From Coffea arabica (lineage: Eukaryota > Streptophyta > Magnoliopsida > Gentianales > Rubiaceae), in assembly GCF_036785885.1 (NCBI RefSeq), contig NC_092330.1:20246525-20310524 (forward strand): a DNA stretch of 64,000 nucleotides. Reading direction: 5' to 3'. Of the stretch, positions 10,381 through 23,069 are shown in pieces (within the stretch, counting starts at the first letter, position 1; each line of letters opens with the position of its first letter). Position numbers and translations under genes: made by a program. The notes under the pieces were generated by a model. It saw nothing but the letters and a program-made list of their open reading frames with translations, made no database searches and was not told the DNA's origin.

Positions 10381-11012
10381 GGGTGCGATCATACCAGCAC
10401 TAATGCACCGGATCCCATCAGAACTCCGAAGTTAAGCGTGCTTGGGCGACAGTAGTACTAGGATGGGTGACCCTAGGCCTGTCAACGGGTCGGGTCTAGA
10501 CCCGGATCCGGATCGGATCGCTGAAATTTTTTCGGGTATGGGTAGGGATTTAATTCCGTTATCCGGATCCGGATCCGTTTTTTCAAACAAAAAAACGGGT
10601 CGGATACGGAATATAGTATTCCGACCCGTATTAGACCCGGATCCGGATATAAATGATTTAATAATTTATAAAAAATATATATTATCAATATAATTTGATT
10701 AGGATGATGTATTTGAGTAAAATCAATTTGATTTATTTTCTTATTTGGTTTTTTCTTTGCATTAGTTAGAAATTAGTTTACAAATATATTTTTTTCTCTT
10801 TTTTGTTAGAAATTATAAATTTTGGCAAATTTGTTCGGGTAGACCCGACCCGGATCCGAGACTCGCCGGGTCCGGATCCGGAACACAGAATAAAAGACCC
10901 GTCGGGTAAACGGGTCGGATCCGGGTCCGGGTCCGGAATAATGAATTCCGGCCCGGACCCGGCCCGTTGACACCCCTAGGTGACCCCCTGGGAAATCCTC
11001 GTGTTGCACCCC
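10381..11012 (+). pseudogene. 5S rRNA gene split by MITE
   Basis: C46 haplotype; counterpart of 3036, 7345 bp away. Confidence 0.94.
10474..10978 (+). mobile_element. hAT-type MITE, type I
   Basis: Typical type I. Confidence 0.92.
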
Positions 11013-11425
11013 TCCCTTTTTTGTTTCGAAATCCAAATTTCCCCTTCGTTCTTTATGCTGTAGTAATTTAGCTCCGTCGGAACGATTGCTTTATATTTTG
11101 CTTCTCATCGAAGCATGAAGGCGGATCTGAAGGCGCGAGACAAGTCAGGAACGGTACGGCTGGATCGAAACCCGGATCGTCGGTCAAAGTTGTCGGCGCA
11201 AATGTATAAGTGCAAGCGTGAAGGATCAATTTCAGAATAATTGAGAGTTGCGCGACGAGGGAAAAAAAAATGGTGCAAATCAACAAGAAAAAAATGTAAA
11301 AGTAAATAAATAAAAGGATGAGGGGAAATTCTTGAATTGACGCTTAAAATGAATTCGGGTCCAGAAAAGCCACACTGCTTCACAGGACGGGGCAGTTTAA
11401 AAAAATAAAGCGAAAGGAACATGGT

Positions 11426-11544
11426 GGGTGCGATCATACCAGCACTAATGCACCGGATCCCATCAGAACTCCGAAGTTAAGCATGCTTGGGCGAGAGTAG
11501 TACTAGGATGGGTGACCCCCTGGGAAGTCCTCGTGTTGCACCCC
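11426..11544 (+). rRNA. 5S rRNA gene, unsplit, variant
   Basis: No insertion; G58A in box A and T at -1. The upstream region reads TTTAAAAAAATAAAG, a private G-to-A change. Confidence 0.95.
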
Positions 11545-11955
11545 TCCCTTTTTTGTTTCGAAATCCAAATTTCCCCTTCGTTCTTTATGCTGTAGTAATT
11601 TAGCTCCGTCGGAACGATTGCTTTATATTTTGCTTCTTATCGAAGCATGAAGGCGGATCTGAAGGCGCGAGACAAGTCAGGAACGGTACGGCTGGATCGA
11701 AGCCCGGATCGTCGGTCAAAGTTGTCGGCGCAAATGTATAAGCGCAAGCGTGAAGGATCAATTTCAGGATAATTGAGAGTTGTGCGACGAGGGAAAAAAA
11801 AGGTGCAAAGCAACAAGAAAAAAATATAAAAGTAAATAAATAAAAGGATGAGAAGAAATTCATGAATTGACGCTTAGAATGAATTCGGGTCCAGAAAAGC
11901 CAAACTGCTTCACAGGACGTGGCAGTTTAAAAGAATAAAGCGAAAGGAACATGGC

Positions 11956-12587
11956 GGGTGCGATCATACCAGCACTAATGCACCGGATCCCATCAGAACT
12001 TCGAAGTTAAGCGTGCTTGGGCGACAGTAGTACTAGGATGGGTGACCCTAGGCCGGTCAACGGGTCGGGTCTACACCCGGATCCGGATCGGATCCTTGAA
12101 ATTTTTGCTGGTATGGGTAGGGATTTAATTCCGTTATCCGGATCCGGATCCGTTTTTTCAAACAAAAAAACGGGTCGGATACGGAATATAGTATTCCGAC
12201 CCGTACTAGACCCGGATCCGGATATAAATGATTTAATAATTTATAAAAAATATATATTATCAATATAATTTGATTAGGATGATGTATTTGAGTAAAATCA
12301 ATTTGATTTATTTTCTTATTTGGTTTTTTCTTTGCATTAGCTAGAAATTAGTTTACAAATATATCTTTTTCTCTTTTTTGTTAGAAATTATAAATTTTGG
12401 CAAATTTGTTCGGGTAGACCCGACCCGGATCCGAGACTCGCCGGGTCCGGATCCGGAACACCGAATAAAAGACCCGTCGGGTAAACGGGTCGGATCCGGG
12501 TCCGGGTCCGGAATAAAGAATTCCGGCCCGGACCCGGCCCGTTGACACCCCTAGGTGACCCCCTGGGAAATCCTCGTGTTGCACCCC
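11956..12587 (+). pseudogene. 5S rRNA gene split by MITE
   Basis: T46 haplotype; counterpart of 4611. Confidence 0.94.
12049..12553 (+). mobile_element. hAT-type MITE, type IIb
   Basis: GATCCTTG with GCTGGTATG, as at 4704 and 19911. Confidence 0.92.
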
Positions 12588-12998
12588 TCCCTTTTTTGTT
12601 TCGAAATCCAAATTTTCCCTTCGTTCTTTATGCTGTAGTAATTTAGCTCCGTCGGAACGATTGCTTTATATTTTGCTTCTCATCGAAGCATGAAGGCGGA
12701 TCTGAAGGCGCGAGACAAGTCAGGAACGGTACGGCTGAATCGAAGCCCGGATCGTCGGTCAATGTTGTCGGCGCAAATGCATAAGCGCAAGCGTGAAGGA
12801 TCAATTTCAGGATAATTGAGAGTTGTGCGACGAGGGAAAAAAAAGGTGCAAAGCAACAAGAAAAAAATATAAAAGTAAATAAATAAAAGGATGAGAGGAA
12901 ATTCATGAATTGACGCTTAGAATGAATTCGGGTCCAGAAAAGCCAAACTGCTTCACAGGACGTGGCAGTTTAAAAGAATAAAGCGAAAGGAACATGGC

Positions 12999-13630
12999 GG
13001 GTGTGATCATACCAGCACTAATGCACCGGATCCCATCAGAACTTCGAAGTTAAGCGTGCTTGGGCGACAGTAGTACTAGGATGGGTGACCCTAGGCCGGT
13101 CAACGGGTCGGGTCTACACCCGGATCCGGATCGGATCCCTGAAATTTTTGCGGGTATGGGTAGGGATTTAATTCCGTTATCCGGATCCGGATCCGTTTTT
13201 TCAAACAAAAAAACGGGTCGGATACGGAATATAGTATTCCGCCCCGTATTAGACCCGGATCCGGATATAAATGATTTAATAATTTATAAAAAATATATAT
13301 TATCAATATAATTTGATTAGGATGATGTATTTGAGTAAAATCAATTTGATTTATTTTCTTATTTGGTTTTTTCTTTGCATTAGCTAGAAATTTGTTTACA
13401 AATATATCTTTTTCTCTTTTTTGTTAGAAATTATAAATTTTGGCAAATTTGTTCGGGTAGACCCGACCCGGATCCGAGACTCGCCGGGTCCGGATCCGGA
13501 ACACCGAATAAAAGACCCGTCGGGTAAACGGGTCGGCTCCGGGTCCGGGTCCGGAATAATGAATTCCGGCCCGGATCCGGCCCGTTGACACCCCTAGGTG
13601 ACCCCCTGGGAAATCCTCGTGTTGCACCCC
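12999..13630 (+). pseudogene. 5S rRNA gene split by MITE, C6T
   Basis: C6T; counterpart of 5654. Confidence 0.94.
13092..13596 (+). mobile_element. hAT-type MITE, type IIc
   Basis: Private CCGCCCCG in the core palindrome and CGGATCCGGCCCG near the right end. Confidence 0.92.
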
Positions 13631-14043
13631 TCCCTTTTTTGTTTCGAAATCCAAATTTTCCCTTCGTTCTTTATGCTGTAGTAATTTAGCTCCGTCGGAA
13701 CGATTGCTTTATATTTTGCTTCTCATCGAAGCATGAAGGCGGATCTGAAGGCGCGAGACAAGTCAGGAACGGTACGGCTGGATCGAAGCCCGGTTCGTCG
13801 GTCAAAGTTGTCGGCGCAAATGTATAAGCGCAAGCGTGAAGGATCAATTTCAGGATAATTGAGAGTTGCGCGACGAGGGAAAAAAAAATGGTGCAAATCA
13901 ACAAGAAAAAAATGTAAAAGTAAATAAATAAAAGGATGAGGGGAAATTCTTGAATTGACGCTTAAAATGAATTCGGGTCCAGAAAAGCCACACTGCTTCA
14001 CAGGACGGGGCAGTTTAAAAGAATAAAGCGAAAGGAACATGGC

Positions 14044-14675
14044 GGGTGCGATCATACCAGCACTAATGCACCGGATCCCATCAGAACTTCGAAGTTAAGC
14101 GTGCTTGGGCGACAGTAGTACTAGGATGGGTGACCCTAGGCCGGTCAACGGGTCGGGTCTAGACCCGGATCCGGATCGGATCGCTGAAATTTTTTCGGGT
14201 ATGGGTAGGGATTTAATTCCGTTATCCGGATCCGGATCCGTTTTTTCAAACAAAAAAACGGGTCGGATACGGAATATAGTATTCCGACCCGTATTAGACC
14301 CGGATCCGGATATAAATGATTTAATAATTTATAAAAAATATATATTATCAATATAATTTGATTAGGATGATGTATTTGAGTAAAATCAATTTGATTTATT
14401 TTCTTATTTGGTTTTTTCTTTGCATTAGTTAGAAATTAGTTTACAAATATATTTTTTTCTCTTTTTTGTTAGAAATTATAAATTTTGGCAAATTTGTTCG
14501 GGTAGACCCGACCCGGATCCGAGACTCGCCGGGTCCGGATCCGGAACACAGAATAAAAGACCCGTCGGGTAAACGGGTCGGATCCGGGTCCGGGTCCGGA
14601 ATAATGAATTCCGGCCCGGACCCGGCCCGTTGACACCCCTAGGTGACCCCCTGGGAAATCCTCGTGTTGCACCCC
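14044..14675 (+). pseudogene. 5S rRNA gene split by MITE
   Basis: T46 haplotype; counterpart of 6699. Confidence 0.94.
14137..14641 (+). mobile_element. hAT-type MITE, II/I hybrid
   Basis: Same junction as the element at 6792. Confidence 0.9.
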
Positions 14676-15088
14676 TCCCTTTTTTGTTTCGAAATCCAAA
14701 TTTCCCCTTCGTTCTTTATGCTGTAGTAATTTAGCTCCGTCGGAACGATTGCTTTATATTTTGCTTCTCATCGAAGCATGAAGGCGGATCTGAAGGCGCG
14801 AGACAAGTCAGGAACGGTACGGCTGGATCGAAGCCCGGATCGTCGGTCAAAGTTGTCGGCGCAAATGTATAAGTGCAAGCGTGAAGGATCAATTTCAGGA
14901 TAATTGAGAGTTGCGCGACGAGGGAAAAAAAAATGGTGCAAATCAACAAGAAAAAAATGTAAAAGTAAATAAATAAAAGGATGAGGGGAAATTCTTGAAT
15001 TGACGCTTAAAATGAATTCGGGTCCAGAAAAGCCACACTGCTTCACAGGACGGGGCAGTTTAAAAGAATAAAGCGAAAGGAACATGGT

Positions 15089-15207
15089 GGGTGCGATCAT
15101 ACCAGCACTAATGCACCGGATCCCATCAGAACTCCGAAGTTAAGCGTGCTTGGGCGAGAGTAGTACTAGGATGGGTGACCCCCTGGGAAGTCCTCGTGTT
15201 GCACCCC
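15089..15207 (+). rRNA. 5S rRNA gene, intact; T at -1
   Basis: The gene sequence is consensus; only the -1 base (T for C) departs. Confidence 0.96.
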
Positions 15208-15618
15208 TCCCTTTTTTGTTTCGAAATCCAAATTTCCCCTTCGTTCTTTATGCTGTAGTAATTTAGCTCCGTCGGAACGATTGCTTTATATTTTGCTTCT
15301 TATCGAAGCATGAAGGCGGATCTGAAGGCGCGAGACAAGTCAGGAACGGTACGGCTGGATCGAAGCCCGGATCGTCGGTCAAAGTTGTCGGCGCAAATGT
15401 ATAAGCGCAAGCGTGAAGGATCAATTTCAGGATAATTGAGAGTTGTGCGACGAGGGAAAAAAAAGGTGCAAAGCAACAAGAAAAAAATATAAAAGTAAAT
15501 AAATAAAAGGATGAGAGGAAATTCATGAATTGACGCTTAGAATGAATTCGGGTCCAGAAAAGCCAAACTGCTTCACAGGACGTGGCAGTTTAAAAGAATA
15601 AAGCGAAAGGAACATGGC

Positions 15619-16250
15619 GGGTGCGATCATACCAGCACTAATGCACCGGATCCCATCAGAACTTCGAAGTTAAGCGTGCTTGGGCGACAGTAGTACTAGG
15701 ATGGGTGACCCTAGGCCGGTCAACGGGTCGGGTCTACACCCGGATCCGGATCGGATCCCTGAAATTTTTGCTGGTATGGGTAGGGATTTAATTCCGTTAT
15801 CCGGATCCGGATCCGTTTTTTCAAACAAAAAAACGGGTCGGATACGGAATATAGTATTCCGACCCGTACTAGACCCGGATCCGGATATAAATGATTTAAT
15901 AATTTATAAAAAATATATATTATCAATATAATTTGATTAGGATGATGTATTTGAGTAAAATCAATTTGATTTATTTTCTTATTTGGTTTTTTCTTTGCAT
16001 TAGCTAGAAATTAGTTTACAAATATATCTTTTTCTCTTTTTTGTTAGAAATTATAAATTTTGGCAAATTTGTTCGGGTAGACCCGACCCGGATCCGAGAC
16101 TCGCCGGGTCCGGATCCGGAACACAGAATAAAAGACCCGTCGGGTAAACGGGTCGGATCCGGGTCCGGGTCCGGAATAAAGAATTCCGGCCCGGACCCGG
16201 CCCGTTGACACCCCTAGGTGACCCCCTGGGAAATCCTCGTGTTGCACCCC
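15619..16250 (+). pseudogene. 5S rRNA gene split by MITE
   Basis: T46 haplotype; occupies the place of 8274 in copy 1 but belongs to another lineage. Confidence 0.94.
15712..16216 (+). mobile_element. hAT-type MITE, type IIb
   Basis: IIb with GATCCCTG, and ACAGAAT as in type I near the right end: a mosaic. Confidence 0.92.
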
Positions 16251-16661
16251 TCCCTTTTTTGTTTCGAAATCCAAATTTCCCCTTCGTTCTTTATGCTGTA
16301 GTAATTTAGCTCCGTCGGAACGATTGCTTTATATTTTGCTTCTCATCGAAGCATGAAGGCGGATCTGAAGGCGCGAGACAAGTCAGGAACGGTACGGCTG
16401 GATCGAAGCCCGGATCGTCGGTCAAAGTTGTCGGCGCAAATGCATAAGCGCAAGCGTGAAGGATCAATTTCAGGATAATTGAGAGTTGTGCGACGAGGGA
16501 AAAAAAAGGTGCAAAGCAACAAGAAAAAAATATAAAAGTAAATAAATAAAAGGATGAGAGGAAATTCATGAATTGACGCTTAGAATGAATTCGGGTCCAG
16601 AAAAGCCAAACTGCTTCACAGGACGTGGCAGTTTAAAAGAATAAAGCGAAAGGAACATGGC

Positions 16662-17293
16662 GGGTGCGATCATACCAGCACTAATGCACCGGATCCCATC
16701 AGAACTTCGAAGTTAAGCGTGCTTGGGCGACAGTAGTACTAGGATGGGTGACCCTAGGCCGGTCAACGGGTCGGGTCTACACCCGGATCCGGATCGGATC
16801 CCTGAAATTTTTGCGGGTATGGGTAGGGATTTAATTCCGTTATCCGGATCCGGATCCGTTTTTTCAAACAAAAAAACGGGTCGGATACGGAATATAGTAT
16901 TCCGACCCGTATTAGACCCGGATTCGGATATAAATGATTTAATAATTTATAAAAAATATATATTATCAATATAATTTGATTAGGATGATGTATTTGAGTA
17001 AAATCAATTTGATTTATTTTCTTATTTGGTTTTTTCTTTGCATTAGCTAGAAATTAGTTTACAAATATATCTTTTTCTCTTTTTTGTTAGAAATTATAAA
17101 TTTTGGCAAATTTGTTCGGGTAGACCCGACCCGGATCCGAGACTCGCCGGGTCCGGATCCGGAACACCGAATAAAAGACCCGTCGGGTAAACGGGTCGGC
17201 TCCGGGTCCGGGTCCGGAATAATGAATTCCGGCCCGGACCCGGCCCGTTGACACCCCTAGGTGACCCCCTGGGAAATCCTCGTGTTGCACCCC
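16662..17293 (+). pseudogene. 5S rRNA gene split by MITE
   Basis: Counterpart of 1461 (15201 bp away). Confidence 0.94.
16755..17259 (+). mobile_element. hAT-type MITE, type II
   Basis: Shares CGGATTCGG with the element at 1554. Confidence 0.92.
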
Positions 17294-17706
17294 TCCCTTT
17301 TTTGTTTCGAAATCCAAATTTTCCCTTCGTTCTTTATGCTGTAGTAATTTAGCTCCGTCGGAACGATTGCTTTATATTTTGCTTCTCATCGAAGCATGAA
17401 GGCGGATCTGAAGGCGCGAGACAAGTCAGGAACGGTACGGCTGGATCGAAGCCCGGATCGTCGGTCAAAGTTGTCGGCGCAAATGTATAAGCGCAAGCGT
17501 GAAGGATCAATTTCAGGATAATTGAGAGTTGCGCGACGAGGGAAAAAAAAATGGTGCAAATCAACAAGAAAAAAATGTAAAAGTAAATAAATAAAAGGAT
17601 GAGGGGAAATTCTTGAATTGACGCTTAAAATGAATTCGGGTCCAGAAAAGCCACACTGCTTCACAGGACGGGGCAGTTTAAAAGAATAAAGCGAAAGGAA
17701 CATGGC

Positions 17707-17825
17707 GGGTGCGATCATACCAGCACTAATGCACCGGATCCCATCAGAACTCCGAAGTTAAGCGTGCTTGGGCGAGAGTAGTACTAGGATGGGTGACCCC
17801 CTGGGAAGTCCTCGTGTTGCACCCC
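17707..17825 (+). rRNA. 5S rRNA gene, intact
   Basis: Consensus gene and C at -1; first gene of super-repeat copy 3. Confidence 0.97.
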
Positions 17826-18236
17826 TCCCTTTTTTGTTTCGAAATCCAAATTTCCCCTTCGTTCTTTATGCTGTAGTAATTTAGCTCCGTCGGAACGATT
17901 GCTTGATATTTTGCTTCTCATCGAAGCATGAAGGCGGATCTGAAGGCGCGAGACAAGTCAGGAACGGTACGGCTGGATCGAAGCCCGGATCGTCGGTCAA
18001 AGTTGTCGGCGCAAATGTATAAGCGGAAGCGTGAAGGATCAATTTCAGGATAATTGAGAGTTGTGCGACGAGGGAAAAAAAAGGTGCAAAGCAACAAGAA
18101 AAAAATATAAAAGTAAATAAATAAAAGGATGAGAGGAAATTCATGAATTGACGCTTAGAATGAATTCGGGTCCAGAAAAGCCAAACTGCTTCACAGGACG
18201 TGGCAGTTTAAAAGAATAAAGCGAAAGGAACATGGC

Positions 18237-18874
18237 GGGTGCGATCATACCAGCACTAATGCACCGGATCCCATCAGAACTCCGAAGTTAAGCGTGCTTG
18301 GGCGACAGTAGTACTAGGATGGGTGACCCTAGGCCTGTCAACGGGTCGGGTCTAGACCCGGATCCGGATCGGATCGCTGAAATTTTTTCGGGTATGGGTA
18401 GGGATTTAATTCCGTTATCCGGATCCGGATCCGTTTTTTCAAACAAAAAAACGGGTCGGATACGGAATATAGTATTCCGACCCGTATTAGACCCGGATCC
18501 GGATATAAATGATTTAATAATTTATAAAAAATATATATTATCAATATAATTTGATTAGGATGATGTATTTGAGTAAAATCAATTTGATTTATTTTCTTAT
18601 TTGGTTTTTTCTTTGCATTAGTTAGAAATTAGTTTACAAATATATTTTTTTCTCTTTTTTGTTAGAAATTATAAATTTTGGCAAATTTGTTCGGGTAGAC
18701 CCGACCCGGATCCGAGACTCGCCGGGTCCGGATCCGGAACACAGAATAAAAGACCCGTCGGGTAAACGGGTCGGATCCGGGTCCGGGTCCGGGTCCGGAA
18801 TAATGAATTCCGGCCCGGACCCGGCCCGTTGACACCCCTAGGTGACCCCCTGGGAAATCCTCGTGTTGCACCCC
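18237..18874 (+). pseudogene. 5S rRNA gene split by MITE
   Basis: C46 haplotype; 6 bp longer than other copies because of its element. Confidence 0.94.
18330..18840 (+). mobile_element. hAT-type MITE, type I, 511 bp
   Basis: One extra GGTCCG unit in the right-hand GGGTCC repeat. Confidence 0.92.
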
Positions 18875-19287
18875 TCCCTTTTTTGTTTCGAAATCCAAAT
18901 TTCCCCTTCGTTCTTTATGCTGTAGTAATTTAGCTCCGTCGGAACGATTGCTTTATATTTTGCTTCTCATCGAAGCATGAAGGCGGATCTGAAGGCGCGA
19001 GACAAGTCAGGAACGGTACGGCTGGATCGAAACCCGGATCGTCGGTCAAAGTTGTCGGCGCAAATGTATAAGTGCAAGCGTGAAGGATCAATTTCAGAAT
19101 AATTGAGAGTTGCGCGACGAGGGAAAAAAAAATGGTGCAAATCAACAAGAAAAAAATGTAAAAGTAAATAAATAAAAGGATGAGGGGAAATTCTTGAATT
19201 GACGCTTAAAATGAATTCGGGTCCAGAAAAGCCACACTGCTTCACAGGACGGGGCAGTTTAAAAGAATAAAGCGAAAGGAACATGGT

Positions 19288-19406
19288 GGGTGCGATCATA
19301 CCAGCACTAATGCACCGGATCCCATCAGAACTCCGAAGTTAAGCATGCTTGGGCGAGAGTAGTACTAGGATGGGTGACCCCCTGGGAAGTCCTCGTGTTG
19401 CACCCC
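19288..19406 (+). rRNA. 5S rRNA gene, unsplit, variant
   Basis: No insertion; G58A and T at -1. The terminator run is broken to ATTTTTG (T5), so read-through may be greater. Confidence 0.95.
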
Positions 19407-19817
19407 TCCCATTTTTGTTTCGAAATCCAAATTTCCCCTTCGTTTTTTATGCTGTAGTAATTTAGCTCCGTCGGAACGATTGCTTTATATTTTGCTTCTT
19501 ATCGAAGCATGAAGGCGGATCTGAAGGCGCGAGACAAGTCAGGAACGGTACGGCTGGATCGAAGCCCGGATCGTCGGTCAAAGTTGTCGGCGCAAATGTA
19601 TAAGCGCAAGCGTGAAGGATCAATTTCAGGATAATTGAGAGTTGTGCGACGAGGGAAAAAAAAGGTGCAAAGCAACAAGAAAAAAATATAAAAGTAAATA
19701 AATAAAAGGATGAGAAGAAATTCATGAATTGACGCTTAGAATGAATTCGGGTCCAGAAAAGCCAAACTGCTTCACAGGACGTGGCAGTTTAAAAGAATAA
19801 AGCGAAAGGAACATGGC

Positions 19818-20449
19818 GGGTGCGATCATACCAGCACTAATGCACCGGATCCCATCAGAACTTCGAAGTTAAGCGTGCTTGGGCGACAGTAGTACTAGGA
19901 TGGGTGACCCTAGGCCGGTCAACGGGTCGGGTCTACACCCGGATCCGGATCGGATCCTTGAAATTTTTGCTGGTATGGGTAGGGATTTAATTCCGTTATC
20001 CGGATCCGGATCCGTTTTTTCAAACAAAAAAACGGGTCGGATACGGAATATAGTATTCCGACCCGTACTAGACCCGGATCCGGATATAAATGATTTAATA
20101 ATTTATAAAAAATATATATTATCAATATAATTTGATTAGGATGATGTATTTGAGTAAAATCAATTTGATTTATTTTCTTATTTGGTTTTTTCTTTGCATT
20201 AGCTAGAAATTAGTTTACAAATATATCTTTTTCTCTTTTTTGTTAGAAATTATAAATTTTGGCAAATTTGTTCGGGTAGACCCGACCCGGATCCGAGACT
20301 CGCCGGGTCCGGATCCGGAACACCGAATAAAAGACCCGTCGGGTAAACGGGTCGGATCCGGGTCCGGGTCCGGAATAAAGAATTCCGGCCCGGACCCGGC
20401 CCGTTGACACCCCTAGGTGACCCCCTGGGAAATCCTCGTGTTGCACCCC
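19818..20449 (+). pseudogene. 5S rRNA gene split by MITE
   Basis: T46 haplotype; first gene of the tetramer zone. Confidence 0.94.
19911..20415 (+). mobile_element. hAT-type MITE, type IIb
   Basis: GATCCTTG form. Confidence 0.92.
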
Positions 20450-20860
20450 TCCCTTTTTTGTTTCGAAATCCAAATTTTCCCTTCGTTCTTTATGCTGTAG
20501 TAATTTAGCTCCGTCGGAACGATTGCTTTATATTTTGCTTCTCATCGAAGCATGAAGGCGGATCTGAAGGCGCGAGACAAGTCAGGAACGGTACGGCTGA
20601 ATCGAAGCCCGGATCGTCGGTCAATGTTGTCGGCGCAAATGCATAAGCGCAAGCGTGAAGGATCAATTTCAGGATAATTGAGAGTTGTGCGACGAGGGAA
20701 AAAAAAGGTGCAAAGCAACAAGAAAAAAATATAAAAGTAAATAAATAAAAGGATGAGAGGAAATTCATGAATTGACGCTTAGAATGAATTCGGGTCCAGA
20801 AAAGCCAAACTGCTTCACAGGACGTGGCAGTTTAAAAGAATAAAGCGAAAGGAACATGGC

Positions 20861-21492
20861 GGGTGTGATCATACCAGCACTAATGCACCGGATCCCATCA
20901 GAACTTCGAAGTTAAGCGTGCTTGGGCGACAGTAGTACTAGGATGGGTGACCCTAGGCCGGTCAACGGGTCGGGTCTACACCCGGATCCGGATCGGATCC
21001 CTGAAATTTTTGCGGGTATGGGTAGGGATTTAATTCCGTTATCCGGATCCGGATCCGTTTTTTCAAACAAAAAAACGGGTCGGATACGGAATATAGTATT
21101 CCGACCCGTATTAGACCCGGATCCGGATATAAATGATTTAATAATTTATAAAAAATATATATTATCAATATAATTTGATTAGGATGATGTATTTGAGTAA
21201 AATCAATTTGATTTATTTTCTTATTTGGTTTTTTCTTTGCATTAGCTAGAAATTTGTTTACAAATATATCTTTTTCTCTTTTTTGTTAGAAATTATAAAT
21301 TTTGGCAAATTTGTTCGGGTAGACCCGACCCGGATCCGAGACTCGCCGGGTCCGGATCCGGAACACCGAATAAAAGACCCGTCGGGTAAACGGGTCGGCT
21401 CCGGGTCCGGGTCCGGAATAATGAATTCCGGCCCGGACCCGGCCCGTTGACACCCCTAGGTGACCCCCTGGGAAATCCTCGTGTTGCACCCC
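20861..21492 (+). pseudogene. 5S rRNA gene split by MITE, C6T
   Basis: C6T haplotype. Confidence 0.94.
20954..21458 (+). mobile_element. hAT-type MITE, type IIc
   Basis: Typical IIc. Confidence 0.92.
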
Positions 21493-21905
21493 TCCCTTTT
21501 TTGTTTCGAAATCCAAATTTTCCCTTCGTTCTTTATGCTGTAGTAATTTAGCTCCGTCGGAACGATTGCTTTATATTTTGCTTCTCATCGAAGCATGAAG
21601 GCGGATCTGAAGGCGCGAGACAAGTCAGGAACGGTACGGCTGGATCGAAGCCCGGTTCGTCGGTCAAAGTTGTCGGCGCAAATGTATAAGCGCAAGCGTG
21701 AAGGATCAATTTCAGGATAATTGAGAGTTGCGCGACGAGGGAAAAAAAAATGGTGCAAATCAACAAGAAAAAAATGTAAAAGTAAATAAATAAAAGGATG
21801 AGGGGAAATTCTTGAATTGACGCTTAAAATGAATTCGGGTCCAGAAAAGCCACACTGCTTCACAGGACGGGGCAGTTTAAAAGAATAAAGCGAAAGGAAC
21901 ATGGC

Positions 21906-22537
21906 GGGTGCGATCATACCAGCACTAATGCACCGGATCCCATCAGAACTTCGAAGTTAAGCGTGCTTGGGCGACAGTAGTACTAGGATGGGTGACCCTA
22001 GGCCGGTCAACGGGTCGGGTCTAGACCCGGATCCGGATCGGATCGCTGAAATTTTTTCGGGTATGGGTAGGGATTTAATTCCGTTATCCGGATCCGGATC
22101 CGTTTTTTCAAACAAAAAAACGGGTCGGATACGGAATATAGTATTCCGACCCGTATTAGACCCGGATCCGGATATAAATGATTTAATAATTTATAAAAAA
22201 TATATATTATCAATATAATTTGATTAGGATGATGTATTTGAGTAAAATCAATTTGATTTATTTTCTTATTTGGTTTTTTCTTTGCATTAGTTAGAAATTA
22301 GTTTACAAATATATTTTTTTCTCTTTTTTGTTAGAAATTATAAATTTTGGCAAATTTGTTCGGGTACACCCGACCCGGATCCGAGACTCGCCGGGTCCGG
22401 ATCCGGAACACAGAATAAAAGACCCGTCGGGTAAACGGGTCGGATCCGGGTCCGGGTCCGGAATAATGAATTCCGGCCCGGACCCGGCCCGTTGACACCC
22501 CTAGGTGACCCCCTGGGAAATCCTCGTGTTGCACCCC
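21906..22537 (+). pseudogene. 5S rRNA gene split by MITE
   Basis: T46 haplotype, class A spacer upstream. Confidence 0.94.
21999..22503 (+). mobile_element. hAT-type MITE, II/I hybrid
   Basis: Same left junction as 6792 and 14137, plus GGGTACACCC shared with the element at 25662. Confidence 0.9.
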
Positions 22538-22950
22538 TCCCTTTTTTGTTTCGAAATCCAAATTTCCCCTTCGTTCTTTATGCTGTAGTAATTTAGCTCC
22601 GTCGGAACGATTGCTTTATATTTTGCTTCTCATCGAAGCATGAAGGCGGATCTGAAGGCGCGAGACAAGTCAGGAACGGTACGGCTGGATCGAAGCCCGG
22701 ATCGTCGGTCAAAGTTGTCGGCGCAAATGTATAAGTGCAAGCGTGAAGGATCAATTTCAGGATAATTGAGAGTTGCGCGACGAGGGAAAAAAAAATGGTG
22801 CAAATCAACAAGAAAAAAATGTAAAAGTAAATAAATAAAAGGATGAGGGGAAATTCTTGAATTGACGCTTAAAATGAATTCGGGTCCAGAAAAGCCACAC
22901 TGCTTCACAGGACGGGGCAGTTTAAAAGAATAAAGCGAAAGGAACATGGT

Positions 22951-23069
22951 GGGTGCGATCATACCAGCACTAATGCACCGGATCCCATCAGAACTCCGAA
23001 GTTAAGCGTGCTTGGGCGAGAGTAGTACTAGGATGGGTGACCCCCTGGGAAGTCCTCGTGTTGCACCCC
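22951..23069 (+). rRNA. 5S rRNA gene, intact; T at -1
   Basis: Consensus gene; closes the tetramer 19818-23480. Confidence 0.96.

Larger units (their letters stand above)
9851..17706 (+). repeat. Higher-order super-repeat, copy 2 (7856 bp)
   Basis: This repeats the order of copy 1 for the first seven genes, then ends in two split genes (15619, 16662) where copy 1 has split then intact. The 511-bp difference from copy 1 matches the extra transposon. The final split gene shares CGGATTCGG with the one at 1461, so the start of the window is the tail of an earlier copy. Confidence 0.85.
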
